A stretch of DNA of 64,000 nt from Bog-756 sp963699345 (GTDB lineage Bacteria > Actinomycetota > Acidimicrobiia > Acidimicrobiales > RAAP-2). The stretch's first letter is position 1, and each line of letters starts with the position of its first letter. The stretch is taken from assembly GCA_963699345.1 (NCBI GenBank), contig CAVOTL010000005.1:1054001-1118000 (forward strand), given 5' to 3'. The translations under genes and the position numbers were made by a program. Shown here piece by piece: positions 52,501 through 62,190 of the stretch. The notes under the pieces were generated by a model. It saw only the letters and a list, made by a program, of their open reading frames with translations. It ran no database searches and was not told the DNA's origin.

Positions 52501-54197
52501 ATGGTCCCGCCGCCGGTGACCAGGGTGGACACGTTGAAGCTCTGGGCCTGGAAGGGGACCACGGTGCCGGTGCCCGACGCGGTGACGGTGCCCGGCACCG
52601 AGACGGTGAACGTCCCGTTGGTGCCCGCCGTCACCGGGTAGTCACCGGTGGCGATGCCGTTGGTGAAGCCGGTCAGGTAGACCTCCTGTCCCTCGAACCA
52701 TGCCCCCGGTGCGGTCAGGGTGATCATCCCGGTCCCGGTCGTGGTGGCGGTCACCGACGACGAGCTGACGGTGGTGAAGACCAGGGCCTGGCCGGTGCCG
52801 CTCCCCGTGGTGGGGGTGCCGTTGAAGGTGACCGTGAAGCTGTTCGTCGCGGCGGCGAGCACGGAGTACGTAGCCGCGGTGAGTCCGTTCGTGAAGCCCG
52901 ACAGCCCGACCTCCTGGCCGGCCTTCCAGGCCCCGATGGCGTCGACGGTCACCGTCGAGCCCGTTTGGCTCGTCCCGGTGACCGGCACCGTGGTGCCCGG
53001 CGAGTTGGCGTACGACGCGGTGCCGGCGGCCACGCTGAGCGTCGGGTCGTACGTGTAGTGATCGGCCGGACCGCTGGCCGTGGTGCCGAGTCCGGTCGTG
53101 ACGGTCACGTCGACGGTGCCGGTACCCGACGGGGCGATGGCCGTGATCGAGTTGAGCCCGTTGACCAGGAAGGAGGTGGCCGGTTGTGCGCCGAAGTGGA
53201 CCGCCGTGACGCCGTCGAAGCTGGTACCGGCGATCGTCACCTGGGTCCCCCCTCCGGTGGGTCCGCCGGCCGGCGTGGCGGTGGTCGTGAGCCCGGTGAC
53301 GGTCGGGGTGGACACGTAGTTGAACGTGTCGTCCGCCGGCACGATCACCGAGGTGGAGGCGGTCGGGGTGGTGGGGACGGTCACGGTGATGTCGACGCCG
53401 CCGACCGCGGTCGCCGCCGGGGAGACGGCGGTGATCTGGGTGGCCGAGTCGATCGCGAAACTCGTGGCGGCGACGGAACCGAAGTCCACGGCCGTCGCGC
53501 CCGTGAACCCGGTGCCGTTGACGATGACCGAGGTCCCTCCGGACAAGGGTCCGACCGCGCCGTTGAGGGTGGGGGACACACTGCCGGCGCCGGATGCGGA
53601 CGTGCTGCCGCTGAAGGACATCGTGAACGTTCCGGTGCCACCGGTCACGACCGAGTAGACGCCGGACGTGAGCCCGTTCGAGAACCCGGCGACGGAGACC
53701 TGTTGACCGGCGGTCCACGTGCCCGCCGCGGTGATCGTGACGGTGGAGCCGGTCTGGGACGACGTCGCCGGGATCAGGCCGGTGCCGGACACCGACGGGA
53801 TGTAGTCGAAGATGTTGTCCCCTGTGGCCACCGGGATCGAGGCGACCCCGCTGACGGTCACGACCACGGTGGTGGCCGGCGCCGTGTCGGCCGCCTGGGG
53901 CGGAGAGATCGCGGTGATCTTGCTCGCCGAGTTCAGCGTGAAGCTCGTGGCCGGGACGCCACCGAAGGTCACGGTCACGCTGGAGGCGCTCGAACCGAAG
54001 TTGGAGCCGGCGATGACCACGCTCGTCCCCCCGCTCGTCCCGCCGGTCGGGGGGGTCAGCGACTTGATCGAGGGCCCGGTGGCGGCGCCGGCCGAACTGA
54101 CGCCGATGACGGAGAGCCCGGCGAGGCTCACCAGGGCGACCAGGAGGACCCGGGCGAACCTGCTCAGGTGGGACACGCGCGCAACCGACTGCTCCAT
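49506..54197 (-). CDS. Giant modular surface protein (TIG, FN3 and tandem beta repeats)
   Basis: This 1563-aa secreted protein has a signal peptide (ending SAGA, about residue 37). Three IPT/TIG-like units follow (for example SLTPPTGGTSGGTSVVIAGSNF and GPLSGGTSVIVNGTGFTG). Interspersed are three copies of a ~65-aa module with the core AGQ-V--GF-NGL. After a non-repetitive region there are five fibronectin type III repeats (PGAPTGVTATAGNAS type, coded within about 50240-51615). The C terminus is six repeats of about 41 aa with the form GYWLVGADGGVFNYGDA-F-GS, ending VVGVSS. ATG 54197 is used. There is no C-terminal anchor, so the protein may be secreted or bound non-covalently. An adhesive or envelope role is inferred. 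Confidence 0.82.
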   Translation of the reverse strand: MEQSVARVSHLSRFARVLLVALVSLAGLSVIGVSSAGAATGPSIKSLTPPTGGTSGGTSVVIAGSNFGSSASSVTVTFGGVPATSFTLNSASKITAISPPQAADTAPATTVVVTVSGVASIPVATGDNIFDYIPSVSGTGLIPATSSQTGSTVTITAAGTWTAGQQVSVAGFSNGLTSGVYSVVTGGTGTFTMSFSGSTSASGAGSVSPTLNGAVGPLSGGTSVIVNGTGFTGATAVDFGSVAATSFAIDSATQITAVSPAATAVGGVDITVTVPTTPTASTSVIVPADDTFNYVSTPTVTGLTTTATPAGGPTGGGTQVTIAGTSFDGVTAVHFGAQPATSFLVNGLNSITAIAPSGTGTVDVTVTTGLGTTASGPADHYTYDPTLSVAAGTASYANSPGTTVPVTGTSQTGSTVTVDAIGAWKAGQEVGLSGFTNGLTAATYSVLAAATNSFTVTFNGTPTTGSGTGQALVFTTVSSSSVTATTTGTGMITLTAPGAWFEGQEVYLTGFTNGIATGDYPVTAGTNGTFTVSVPGTVTASGTGTVVPFQAQSFNVSTLVTGGGTINPASVTIPTGDQPKSGSVSVVGTQLVYVPQQGNPTSYNENGTTVWLAHVTTTGSQTVTFSICNSSPDTSCATSTVTYNPGETGLYVGNQLSAIGLEVSVVEDTGGGVVAPATAAPGSTFTTITSPTSTDLPSTDVLPVIGIGGYRSITPVPTGATLVPGSLSVTGGDAGSTGKYTATLCTQAMGYVPNVCTANFAGNFKATYPYIETSLNAGTLIAGGSQLSLPSVSATWTVTASAGAVINSYQTEFAVSTDVESIGFLALDAFPSNLASYLNQGLSAPAPVYAPPSPRWTVDVEAPTVPGAPTAVTATPGDASATVSWTAPDDGGSPITGYTVTSSPGAFTCTSTTTTSCTVDGLTNGTSYTFTVTATNAIGTSLPSSPSTGVIPVTLPGAPTGVTATAGNASASVSWTAPDDGGTAITGYTVTSSPGAFTCTATTSTSCTVDGLANGTSYTFTVTATNAVGTGPASSPSTGVIPEAGVPGSPTGVTATAGDASATVSWTAPDDGGSPITGYTVTSSPGAFTCTSTTTTSCTVDGLTNGTSYTFTVTATNDSGTGSPSAQSNAVVPFTVPGAPTGVTATAGNASATVSWTAPSDDGGAAITGYTATSSPGAFTCTSATTSCTVHGLTNGTGYTFTVTATNKAGTGAASGPSPSVTPMATVPAAPSGVTATAGDTSASVSWTPGASGGSPILTYTVTSTPSSAGCTVSAPTTSCTVTGLTNGTSYTFQVKATNAVGSGPLSNPSSPTTPTANGPIKGYWMATSTGKLLTNGAAVSYGSPAGLALNAPIVGFAPTPDRHGYWFVGADGGVFNYGDAGFYGSTGGQHLNAPIVGIASTSDGKGYWLVGADGGVFNYGDAAFAGSHGATHLNAPIVGVAGHGTNGYLLVGSDGGVFAYGSATFRGSLGGTHLNAPVVGITVPADGTGYYLAAADGGVFAYDAPFMGSATGVTNQPIIGITAGASGGYVLSGTAGAVFAYPSSNFFGSQTGLSSPVVGVSS
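49509..50236 (-). repeat. Six tandem ~41-codon repeats coding a propeller-like C terminus
   Basis: Each unit codes for GYW/L-VGADGGVF-YGDA-F-GS followed by LNAPIVG. Six copies of four-strand size suggest a six-bladed beta propeller, but that is inference. The last two copies are more diverged than the middle ones. Confidence 0.75.
50848..51565. repeat. Nearly identical FN3-coding repeats
   Basis: A stretch of about 176 bases at 50848-51023 recurs at 51390-51565 with only a few differences, one FN3 period further along twice over (542 bases). The identity at DNA level points to recent duplication or gene conversion within the FN3 array. Confidence 0.7.
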
Positions 54198-54438
54198 CGA
54201 ACCAACCCCCGAAATTGCTCTGTACACACCGCCGTCCGACACACCCCGACGACACTGCGCGCCCACATCCGCGGACGGCGCGACGGTAGGTGATCGCTAC
54301 ACATATTGCAATGCGGGAGTCCGGACGACCTCGGGCCGGAGTCGTGCCCCCACGGACGGTCCTGCGGCCGGCCGTCGGGGCCGCCCGGCCCCGGACGGGG
54401 CGGGACGGCCGTCGGGCGGGCCTGTGGACGTCCGGGGC

Positions 54439-55859
<1,421 letters not shown>

Positions 55860-55863
<4 letters not shown>

Positions 55864-56195
55864 TTGGCACCGTCCTCGGCGTCGCCGGACTTGGCGCGGG
55901 CGTTGTCCGCCGGCTTGGCCTTGAACATCTCGAGCATGCGATCGGTCACCGTGAACCCGCCCACGATGTTGAGGGTGGCGAGCAGGACGGCGAAGAAACC
56001 GAGGATCAGCTGCGCGGTACCCGATGCCGTGCCGAGCACGATCATGGCGCCGACCAGCACGATGCCGTGGATGGCGTTGCTGCCCGACATCAGCGGCGTG
56101 TGGAGGATGCTCGGCACCCGGGCCACGACCTCGTTCCCGACGAAGATCGCCAGGATGAAGATGGTCAGGAATTCCAGGATCCCCGTGGTGTTCAT
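55860..56195 (-). CDS. pntAB: NAD(P) transhydrogenase subunit alpha part 2
   Basis: This 111-aa membrane subunit has three helices (about 5-22, 42-62, 66-86), with VPSILHTPLMSGSNAIHGIVLVGA in between and a charged tail. It is the separate C-terminal half of PntA, as in three-subunit transhydrogenases. The ATG overlaps the upstream stop (ATGA). Confidence 0.93.
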
Positions 56196-57409
56196 GACTC
56201 CCCCTGCTCGTTGTCGTCGCCGGGGCCCGGCGCATCGGCGGTTTCGGGTGCGGCCGGCGGCTCGGGGGCCGGCACGCTCAGGCCCAGCGCCTCGGCCGTG
56301 GGACCGTGGACGACCGTTCCGGCCCGGACCACACAGGTGCCGGTCACGATCTCGTCGTCGAAGTCCGGAGCGAGTTCCCCGTCCTTCACGATCAGGCCGA
56401 GGAAGTTGGCGATGTTGCGGGCGTAGAGGAAGCTGGCGTGGGTCGGCATCGAGGCGGGCGGGTTCGTGAGGCCGACCACGGTCACGCCGCCGACCCGGAC
56501 GTCTTCGCCGGGCCTGGTCAGCTCGCAGTTACCGCCCGAGTCGGCGGCCATGTCGATGATCACCGCACCTTCGGACATGCCGGCGACCATCGCCTCGGTC
56601 ACCAGCACCGGCGCCTTGCGCCCCGGGATCTGGGCGGTGGTGATGACCACGTCGGACGCGGCCACCTCGGCGGCCAGCAGCTCCTGCTGCTTGGCCAGGT
56701 ACTCGGCGGACTGCTCCTTGGCGTACCCGCCGGAGCCCTCCTGGGTCTCGAGTCCCAACTCGACGAACTTGGCCCCGAGGCTCTGGACCTCCTCCTTGGC
56801 GGCGGCCCGCACGTCGTAGGCCCGGACCACCGCACCGAGTCGGCGGGCCGTGGCGATGGCCTGGAGCCCGGCGACGCCCGCCCCCATCACGAGGACCTTG
56901 GCCGGCGGCACCGTACCGGCGGCCGTCATGAACATCGGGAAGAACTTGGCCAGGTGCTCGGCCGCCGAGAGTCCGGCCCGGTAGCCCGACACGGTGGCCT
57001 GCGACGAGAGGGCGTCCATCGACTGCGCCCGGCTGATGCGGGGCAGCAGGTCGAGGCTGTACACCGTGGCGCCCTTGGCCGACAACGCCCGGATGACGTC
57101 CGGGACCGCCACCGGCTGCAGGAAGCTGATCACCGAGACGCCGTCGGGGAGGGACGAGACCTCGTCGACGGTCAGCGGCTGCACGTGGGCCAGCACGTCG
57201 GCTCCCTGCAGGGCGGACGGTGCGTCGGGGACCACGGTCGCCTCCGCGGCGGCGAACTCCGCATCGGCGAACCGGGCACCGGCCGCCGCCCCGGCCTGGA
57301 CGACCACGTCCACGCCGGTCTTGGCCAGCTTGGCCGCGACCTCGGGGACGATCGCGACGCGATCCTCCCCCGGACGCGACTCCTTGATGACTGCGAGTTT
57401 CACGGGCAT
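56192..57409 (-). CDS. pntAA: NAD(P) transhydrogenase subunit alpha part 1
   Basis: This 405-aa soluble subunit binds NAD(H). KLAVIKESRPGEDRVAIVPE starts the alanine-dehydrogenase-like fold, LVMGAGVAGLQAIATARRLGAVVRAYDVR near residue 175 is the nucleotide-binding loop, and AQIPGRKAPVLVTEAMV near 265 and DMAADSGGNCE near 290 are family blocks. The ATG at 57409 is listed; GTG 57403 would fit better with the TATACC element that ends one base before the ATG. The last 30 residues are Pro/Ala-rich. Confidence 0.94.
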   Translation of the reverse strand: MPVKLAVIKESRPGEDRVAIVPEVAAKLAKTGVDVVVQAGAAAGARFADAEFAAAEATVVPDAPSALQGADVLAHVQPLTVDEVSSLPDGVSVISFLQPVAVPDVIRALSAKGATVYSLDLLPRISRAQSMDALSSQATVSGYRAGLSAAEHLAKFFPMFMTAAGTVPPAKVLVMGAGVAGLQAIATARRLGAVVRAYDVRAAAKEEVQSLGAKFVELGLETQEGSGGYAKEQSAEYLAKQQELLAAEVAASDVVITTAQIPGRKAPVLVTEAMVAGMSEGAVIIDMAADSGGNCELTRPGEDVRVGGVTVVGLTNPPASMPTHASFLYARNIANFLGLIVKDGELAPDFDDEIVTGTCVVRAGTVVHGPTAEALGLSVPAPEPPAAPETADAPGPGDDNEQGES

Positions 57410-57410
57410 G

Positions 57411-57416
57411 GGTATA
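57411..57416 (-). promoter_or_regulatory. Putative -10 of the pnt operon
   Basis: TATACC on the minus strand lies seven bases before GTG 57403. If it is the -10, the mRNA would be leaderless and start at that GTG rather than at the ATG 57409. Confidence 0.4.
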
Positions 57417-57636
57417 TCAGGCGATCGGGGGCGCGGACCGCTCCTGCCTGCAAGAGGAGGGCACGACGGGGGGACGCGACATCGTAGCCAGACCACGGAC
57501 GTACCGTGCGAGTCCGCGCCGTCCACAGGGTGCAAGGGGGCATGCAGGGTGCCTCGTTACGCCGCCGGTGGAGCACCGGGTGTCGGGCGGTCGACGTCCG
57601 CCGGTGGGCGTCCCGGGTCCCGGAGCGCGCGCCCGG

Positions 57637-58554
57637 TCAGGCGGTGGGCAGCCCGTCCACGTCCGGTACCAGCCGGGGGCCCACCGGGACCGGCGGCCCC
57701 TCCGACGCGTCGGGCTCCCGTTCGAAGTCGGTGAGCATCGACTCCACCGGGGCGCTGGAACCGTCGGCCAGCAGCAACGTCCGGGCTTCGGTCCGGGAGA
57801 AGACGGGGATCTCGGGACCGGCGGCGAAGGTCCGGGCGTCGGCCCGGGAGATCGGATGGGCGAAGAAGAAGCCCTGCGCGGCGTCGGCGTCGAAGCCCGC
57901 CGCGATGCGGACCTGGGCGGCCGACTCCACCTGCTCGACGATGGCCGACATCCCGAGCGAGTGGGCCATGTGGATCACCGTCTCGACCACCAGGCGGTTG
58001 ATCCCCTGGTTGGACTCGAGGCCGGCGACGAACGAACCGTCGATCTTGACGGTGCTGATGGCGTGCCGCTTGAAGGGCTCGAACGAGGACCAGTTGGTGC
58101 CGACGTCATCCACCGACAGCTGCACACCCATGTCGCTGATGGCCTGCAGGTCCGCCGCCGCCGTCGGATCGACGACCGCGTCCTCGGTCACCTCGATGTT
58201 CAGCTGGTCACTCGGGAAGCCCGTCTGTTGGAGCGCCTCGGCCACGGCCTCGGAGACCTCACCCCGCTGCAGCTGCTCGACGGTGCAGTTCACCCCGAGC
58301 TGGATGCTCCGGGACCAGCCGCACGCCTCCTCGCAGGCCGCCGCCACGATCCAGCGCGTCAGCGGGCCGATGTCACCGCTCGCCTCAGCCGCCGGGATGA
58401 GGAGGTCGGGGGAGATCCGCCCCCGGGTGGGATGACGCCACCGGACCAGCGCCTCCATGCCGAGCAGCCGACCGGTGGGGACGTCGACCACGGGGAGGTA
58501 CTCCAGGTAGGGAGTCCCCTGCAGGGTGAACGTCGGCTCCGGATAGGTCAACAT
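57637..58554 (-). CDS. Stand-alone EAL-domain protein
   Basis: This 305-aa protein is a c-di-GMP phosphodiesterase-like domain without GGDEF or sensor domains. YLPVVDVPTGRLLGMEALVRWRHP near residue 18 carries the EAL motif, with NCTVEQLQ, IEVTEDAVV, SVDDVGTNWSSFEPFKRH, VKIDGSFV and GFFFAHPISRADA following. The usual DDFGTG is DDVGTN and the usual E-G-V-E is EQVE. The main metal ligands seem present, so it may be active, but the changes around loop 6 leave this open. ATG 58554 is the start. The last 45 residues are acidic and unrelated. Confidence 0.8.
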   Translation of the reverse strand: MLTYPEPTFTLQGTPYLEYLPVVDVPTGRLLGMEALVRWRHPTRGRISPDLLIPAAEASGDIGPLTRWIVAAACEEACGWSRSIQLGVNCTVEQLQRGEVSEAVAEALQQTGFPSDQLNIEVTEDAVVDPTAAADLQAISDMGVQLSVDDVGTNWSSFEPFKRHAISTVKIDGSFVAGLESNQGINRLVVETVIHMAHSLGMSAIVEQVESAAQVRIAAGFDADAAQGFFFAHPISRADARTFAAGPEIPVFSRTEARTLLLADGSSAPVESMLTDFEREPDASEGPPVPVGPRLVPDVDGLPTA

Positions 58555-58666
58555 GCGACTCGTCGCTCCTGGACGTGCTCCGCCGACCCCGATCTGGGTC
58601 GGTCCACAAAGGTTCAGTCCTGTGCTCCTCCATCGTCCCGGATCGACAGGAACTTGAGCGCCCGGG

Positions 58667-59512
58667 CTACCCCGCACCCCCCGTTCCGGCGCCGGCGACC
58701 CGCTCGACGGCCGTGAGGAACGCCGGCCGTTCGCCGCCGCCGTGGGCCACGATGTTGGCGCCGGTCACGTAGCCGGCCATCGGGGAGGCCAGGAAGACGC
58801 AGATCCCGGCCATCTCGGCGGGGGTGCCGAAGCGGCCCATCGGGACGGTGGCCGCCGCCGCGGCCGCTCCGCCGGGTCCGCCGTAGTGGTCGTCTCCCCC
58901 GTCGGTGGCGATCAGCCCGCCGCTCACGGCGTTGACCCGCACCTTGGGGGCCCACTCGACGGCCAGCGTGCACGTCAGGTTCAACAGCCCCGCCTTGGCC
59001 GCCCCGTACGCGGCGGTGCCCGGCGACGGACGCATGCCGCTCACCGAGGCGACGTTCACGATGGAGCCACCTTCCCGCTGTCCCTGCATGACGGCGTTGG
59101 CCGCCTGGGCGCAGTACAGGGGGGCGAGCAGGTTGAGGTTCACCACCGACGCCAGGAACCGGGGCGACGCAGTGGCGGCGTCCACGTAGGGCGATCCGCC
59201 GGCGTTGTTCACCAGGACGTCCAGGCGGCCATGGCGTTCCACCGCGGCGTCCACCACGGCCGCCGCCTGGTCGGGGTCCCGTACGTCGGCGACCACGAAA
59301 CCCGCGGTCCGGACCGTTCCGGACACGTCCGTCCCGGTGGGGAGACCGTCGCCCGACAGCTCGGTGCGGCCGCAGACCACGACGTCGGCCCCGGCCGCCA
59401 GGAACGACTCGGTGACGGCGCGGCCGATGCCCCGCCCGCCACCGGTGACGACGACGACCCGTCCGTGGAAGTCGAGGGGGCCGCCGCCGTCGGTGCTCCG
59501 GTCCGCTGCCAC
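58667..59512 (-). CDS. SDR-family oxidoreductase next to steroid ring-degradation genes
   Basis: This 281-aa short-chain dehydrogenase has the cofactor motif VVVTGGGRGIGRAVTESF near residue 19, NNAGG near 103, and the catalytic Ser (VASVSGM) and YGAAKAG near 170. GTG 59512 follows AGGGAGG. It is divergent from echA20, as Rv3549c is in Mycobacterium tuberculosis, so it probably acts on an intermediate of steroid C/D-ring breakdown. The exact substrate is not known to me. Confidence 0.85.
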   Translation of the reverse strand: MAADRSTDGGGPLDFHGRVVVVTGGGRGIGRAVTESFLAAGADVVVCGRTELSGDGLPTGTDVSGTVRTAGFVVADVRDPDQAAAVVDAAVERHGRLDVLVNNAGGSPYVDAATASPRFLASVVNLNLLAPLYCAQAANAVMQGQREGGSIVNVASVSGMRPSPGTAAYGAAKAGLLNLTCTLAVEWAPKVRVNAVSGGLIATDGGDDHYGGPGGAAAAAATVPMGRFGTPAEMAGICVFLASPMAGYVTGANIVAHGGGERPAFLTAVERVAGAGTGGAG

Positions 59513-59556
59513 TTCTGCCTCCCTGGTCCGACTGGTACTGTCCTCACCACTATTAC

Positions 59557-59571
59557 CTGACACTGCATCAG
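59557..59571. promoter_or_regulatory. Dyad in the SDR-echA20 divergent region
   Basis: CTGA-N7-TCAG (CTGACACTGCATCAG) lies between the divergent SDR and echA20 genes next to a TAATAG-like -10 on the minus strand. Such dyads bind TetR-type regulators. It does not match the KstR consensus (TNNAACNNGTTNNA), so the regulator is not identified. Confidence 0.35.
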
Positions 59572-59704
59572 ATCGGAAACCCCCGTGACCGTTCGTGGTG
59601 TCGGGTGGGAGCCAGCACCCGTGCACGACGACCGCGCGGCCGCGCCCCGCCGTGCCCTGCGCCGGCCGGGCCCGCGGCCACGCCGCAGACCTCCGGAGCC
59701 GACC

Positions 59705-60463
59705 ATGCCCATCACCACCCACCAGGACCGTCCCGGCATCGCCGAGGTGGTCATCGACCATCCGCCGGTCAACGCCCTCGACGTGGCCGGCTGGTTCGAA
59801 CTCGCGGATGCGGTCCTGGCCGCCGGCCGCGTGCCCGACAACCGAGTGGTGATCCTCCGGGCCGAGGGTCGTGGGTTCTGCGCCGGCGTGGACATCAAGG
59901 AGATCCAGGCCGAAGGCGACGCCGCGTTGATCGGGGCGAACCGGGGCTGCTTCGCCGCCTTCGCCGCCGTCTACGAGTGCGAGGTGCCGGTCATCGCCGC
60001 CGTCCACGGCTTCTGCCTGGGCGGCGGGGTGGGCCTCGCCGGCAACGCCGACATCGTGGTGGCATCGGACGACGCCACCTTCGGGCTCCCCGAGGTCGAC
60101 CGGGGCGCTCTCGGAGCGGCCACCCATCTCTCCCGACTGGTGCCCCAGCACCGTATGCGGTCGATGGTCTACACCGCCGAACCCGCCACGGCCGCCGAAC
60201 TCCACCACTACGGATCGGTGCTCCGGGTCGTGCCCCGTGACGAGTTGGTGTCCGCCGCCTACGAGGTGGCCGGGGACATCGCGGCCAAGAGCCCGACCAT
60301 CCTGCGCCGGGCGAAGGAGTCCCTCAACGGGATCGACCCCGTCGACGTGCGATCGAGCTACCGGCTGGAGCAGGGGTTCACCTACGAACTCCACGTGGCC
60401 GGTGTGGCCGACGAGCAGCGGGCCGCCTTCGTCGAGAAGCGCGACGCCGACACGTCCCGATGA
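59705..60463 (+). CDS. echA20: Enoyl-CoA hydratase/isomerase family protein, EchA20-like
   Basis: This 252-aa crotonase-fold protein starts MPITTHQDRPGIAEVVIDHPPVNALD. GRGFCAGVDIKEIQ near residue 56 and HGFCLGGGVGLAGNADIVVASDDATFGLPEVDRG near 101 form the oxyanion-hole region. In Mycobacterium EchA20 opens a ring of the HIP-derived CoA ester in cholesterol degradation. The assignment here rests on the family plus the gene order echA20-ipdA-ipdB-ipdC. ATG 59705 follows GGAG; an upstream frame extension is Arg/Pro-rich and not counted. Confidence 0.85.
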   Translation: MPITTHQDRPGIAEVVIDHPPVNALDVAGWFELADAVLAAGRVPDNRVVILRAEGRGFCAGVDIKEIQAEGDAALIGANRGCFAAFAAVYECEVPVIAAVHGFCLGGGVGLAGNADIVVASDDATFGLPEVDRGALGAATHLSRLVPQHRMRSMVYTAEPATAAELHHYGSVLRVVPRDELVSAAYEVAGDIAAKSPTILRRAKESLNGIDPVDVRSSYRLEQGFTYELHVAGVADEQRAAFVEKRDADTSR

Positions 60464-60526
60464 CAGCGTCCCCCGACGGACCACGCCCGGCCGGGTCTCC
60501 GGCCGCCCGACAGACTGGACCCACCC

Positions 60527-61417
60527 ATGGCTGACAAGCGCCTCTCCCTCGGCGAGTTCGTCGCCGGGCTCACCTCCGGCATGACCATCGGGATCGGCGG
60601 GTGGGGATCCCGCCGCAAACCCATGGCCGCCGTGCGGGCCATCCTGCGCTCCGACCTCACCGACCTCACCGTCGTCTCCTACGGAGGGCCCGACCTGGGT
60701 CTGCTCTGTGCGGCCGGAAAGGTGAAGAAGGCGGTCTACGGATTCGTGACGCTCGACTCCATCCCGACGGACCCGCACTTCAAGGCCGCCCGCCAGACGG
60801 GCGCCATCGAGGCCATGGAGGTCGACGAGGGGATGTTCTACCTCGGCCTCCTGGCCGCCTCGCAACGCATCCCCTTCCTGCCCACGCGGGCCGGACTGGG
60901 CTCCGACGTCCTGGCGGTCAACCCCGGACTGCGCACCGTACGGTCGCCCTACGACGACGCCGAGGAGCTCGTGGCCATGCCCGCGCTGCGCCTGGACGCC
61001 GCCGTGGTCCACGTCAACCGGGCCGACGCCGCCGGATCGGGACAGATCCTCGGACCGGATCCCTTCTTCGACGAGCTCTTCCTAGGCGCCGCCGACCGGC
61101 GGTTCGTCACCACCGAACGCGTGGTGCCGACCGAGGAGCTCGCCGCCGGCGGTCCGCTCCAGTCACTGTGCATCAGCCGGCTCCTCACCGACGGCGTCGT
61201 CGAGACCCCCGGCGGCGCGCACTTCACGGCGTGTGTGCCCGACTACGGCCGCGACGAGGGGTTCCAGAAGGAGTACGTGGCGGCCGCGGGCGACCCGGAC
61301 GCCTGGGCCGCCTTCACCGATCGCTTCCTCGCCGTCGACGAGGAGAGCTACCAGGCCGCCGTCCGCGAGGCCGCCGAGGAGCGGGCCGCGACCAGGGCCG
61401 CCAAGGAGGGCGCATGA
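60527..61417 (+). CDS. ipdA: IpdA-like CoA-transferase family subunit (ring-cleaving hydrolase)
   Basis: This 296-aa protein is a class I CoA-transferase alpha-subunit homologue: LGEFVAGLTSGMTIGIGGWGSRRKPMAAVR at the start, then VSYGGPDLGLLCAAGKVKKAVYGFVTLD, and AVVHVNRADAAGSGQ near 160. In Mycobacterium IpdAB is not a transferase but hydrolyses the last steroid ring (COCHEA-CoA). Length and order fit Rv3551. Its TGA overlaps the ipdB ATG (ATGA). Confidence 0.88.
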   Translation: MADKRLSLGEFVAGLTSGMTIGIGGWGSRRKPMAAVRAILRSDLTDLTVVSYGGPDLGLLCAAGKVKKAVYGFVTLDSIPTDPHFKAARQTGAIEAMEVDEGMFYLGLLAASQRIPFLPTRAGLGSDVLAVNPGLRTVRSPYDDAEELVAMPALRLDAAVVHVNRADAAGSGQILGPDPFFDELFLGAADRRFVTTERVVPTEELAAGGPLQSLCISRLLTDGVVETPGGAHFTACVPDYGRDEGFQKEYVAAAGDPDAWAAFTDRFLAVDEESYQAAVREAAEERAATRAAKEGA

Positions 61418-62190
61418 CCGATACCACCCCCACCGGCGTCTCCCGGGCCGAGTACTCCGCGATCGCCTGTGCGGACGTGTTCCGCGGCGACGGCGAGGTG
61501 ATGGCCAGCGCCTTCGGCACCGCACCCGCCCTGGGCGCCCGGCTGGCCCGCCTCACCTTCGCCCCCGATCTCGTCCTCACCGACGGCGACGCCGCCCTCG
61601 TCGACGGCGCCCCTCCGCTCGGCGCGCCACCGTCGTCGCTGGTCCTCGAGTCCCACATGCCCTACCGCCGGGTGTTCGACGTCGTGTGGTCCGGTCGCCG
61701 CAACCTGATCATGATGGCGTCCCAGATCGACCGCACGGGCAACCAGAACATCAGCGCCATCGGTCCCTGGGGCCGTCCCAAGGCGCAGCTCGTCGGCGTG
61801 CGGGGGGCGCCGGGCAACACCGTCAACCATTCGACCAGCTACTGGGTGCCCAACCACTCGACCCGCTCCTTCGTCGAGCAGGTCGACGTGGTGTCGGGGG
61901 TCGGGTACGCCCGCGCCGCGGCGGCCGGCCCGTCGGCCACCCGGTTCCACGAGATCCGCTACGTCGTGTCGAACCTCGGGGTCTTCGACTTCGCGACGCC
62001 CGACCACTCCATGCGCCTGGTGTCGGTCCATCCCGGGATCACGGTGGACGACGTCGTCTCGGCCACGGGGTTCAGCCTGGTGATCCCCCACGAGGTCCCC
62101 GACACGCGCGATCCGACGCCCGAGGAGCTCGACCTCCTCCGGACGGTCCTCGATCCCCGGGGCCTCCGCGATCGGGAGGTGCGGGCGTGA
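61414..62190 (+). CDS. ipdB: IpdB-like CoA-transferase family subunit
   Basis: This 258-aa partner of IpdA reads VSRAEYSAIACADVFRGDGEVMASAFGTAPALGARLARLTFAPDLVLTDG, then DRTGNQNISAIGPWGRPKAQLVGVRGAPGN near residue 110 and FVEQVDVVSGVGY. These are CoA-transferase beta-subunit features without the canonical catalytic Glu in its usual setting, as expected for the IpdAB hydrolase group. It overlaps both neighbours by four bases, so the three genes are coupled. Confidence 0.88.
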   Translation: MTDTTPTGVSRAEYSAIACADVFRGDGEVMASAFGTAPALGARLARLTFAPDLVLTDGDAALVDGAPPLGAPPSSLVLESHMPYRRVFDVVWSGRRNLIMMASQIDRTGNQNISAIGPWGRPKAQLVGVRGAPGNTVNHSTSYWVPNHSTRSFVEQVDVVSGVGYARAAAAGPSATRFHEIRYVVSNLGVFDFATPDHSMRLVSVHPGITVDDVVSATGFSLVIPHEVPDTRDPTPEELDLLRTVLDPRGLRDREVRA

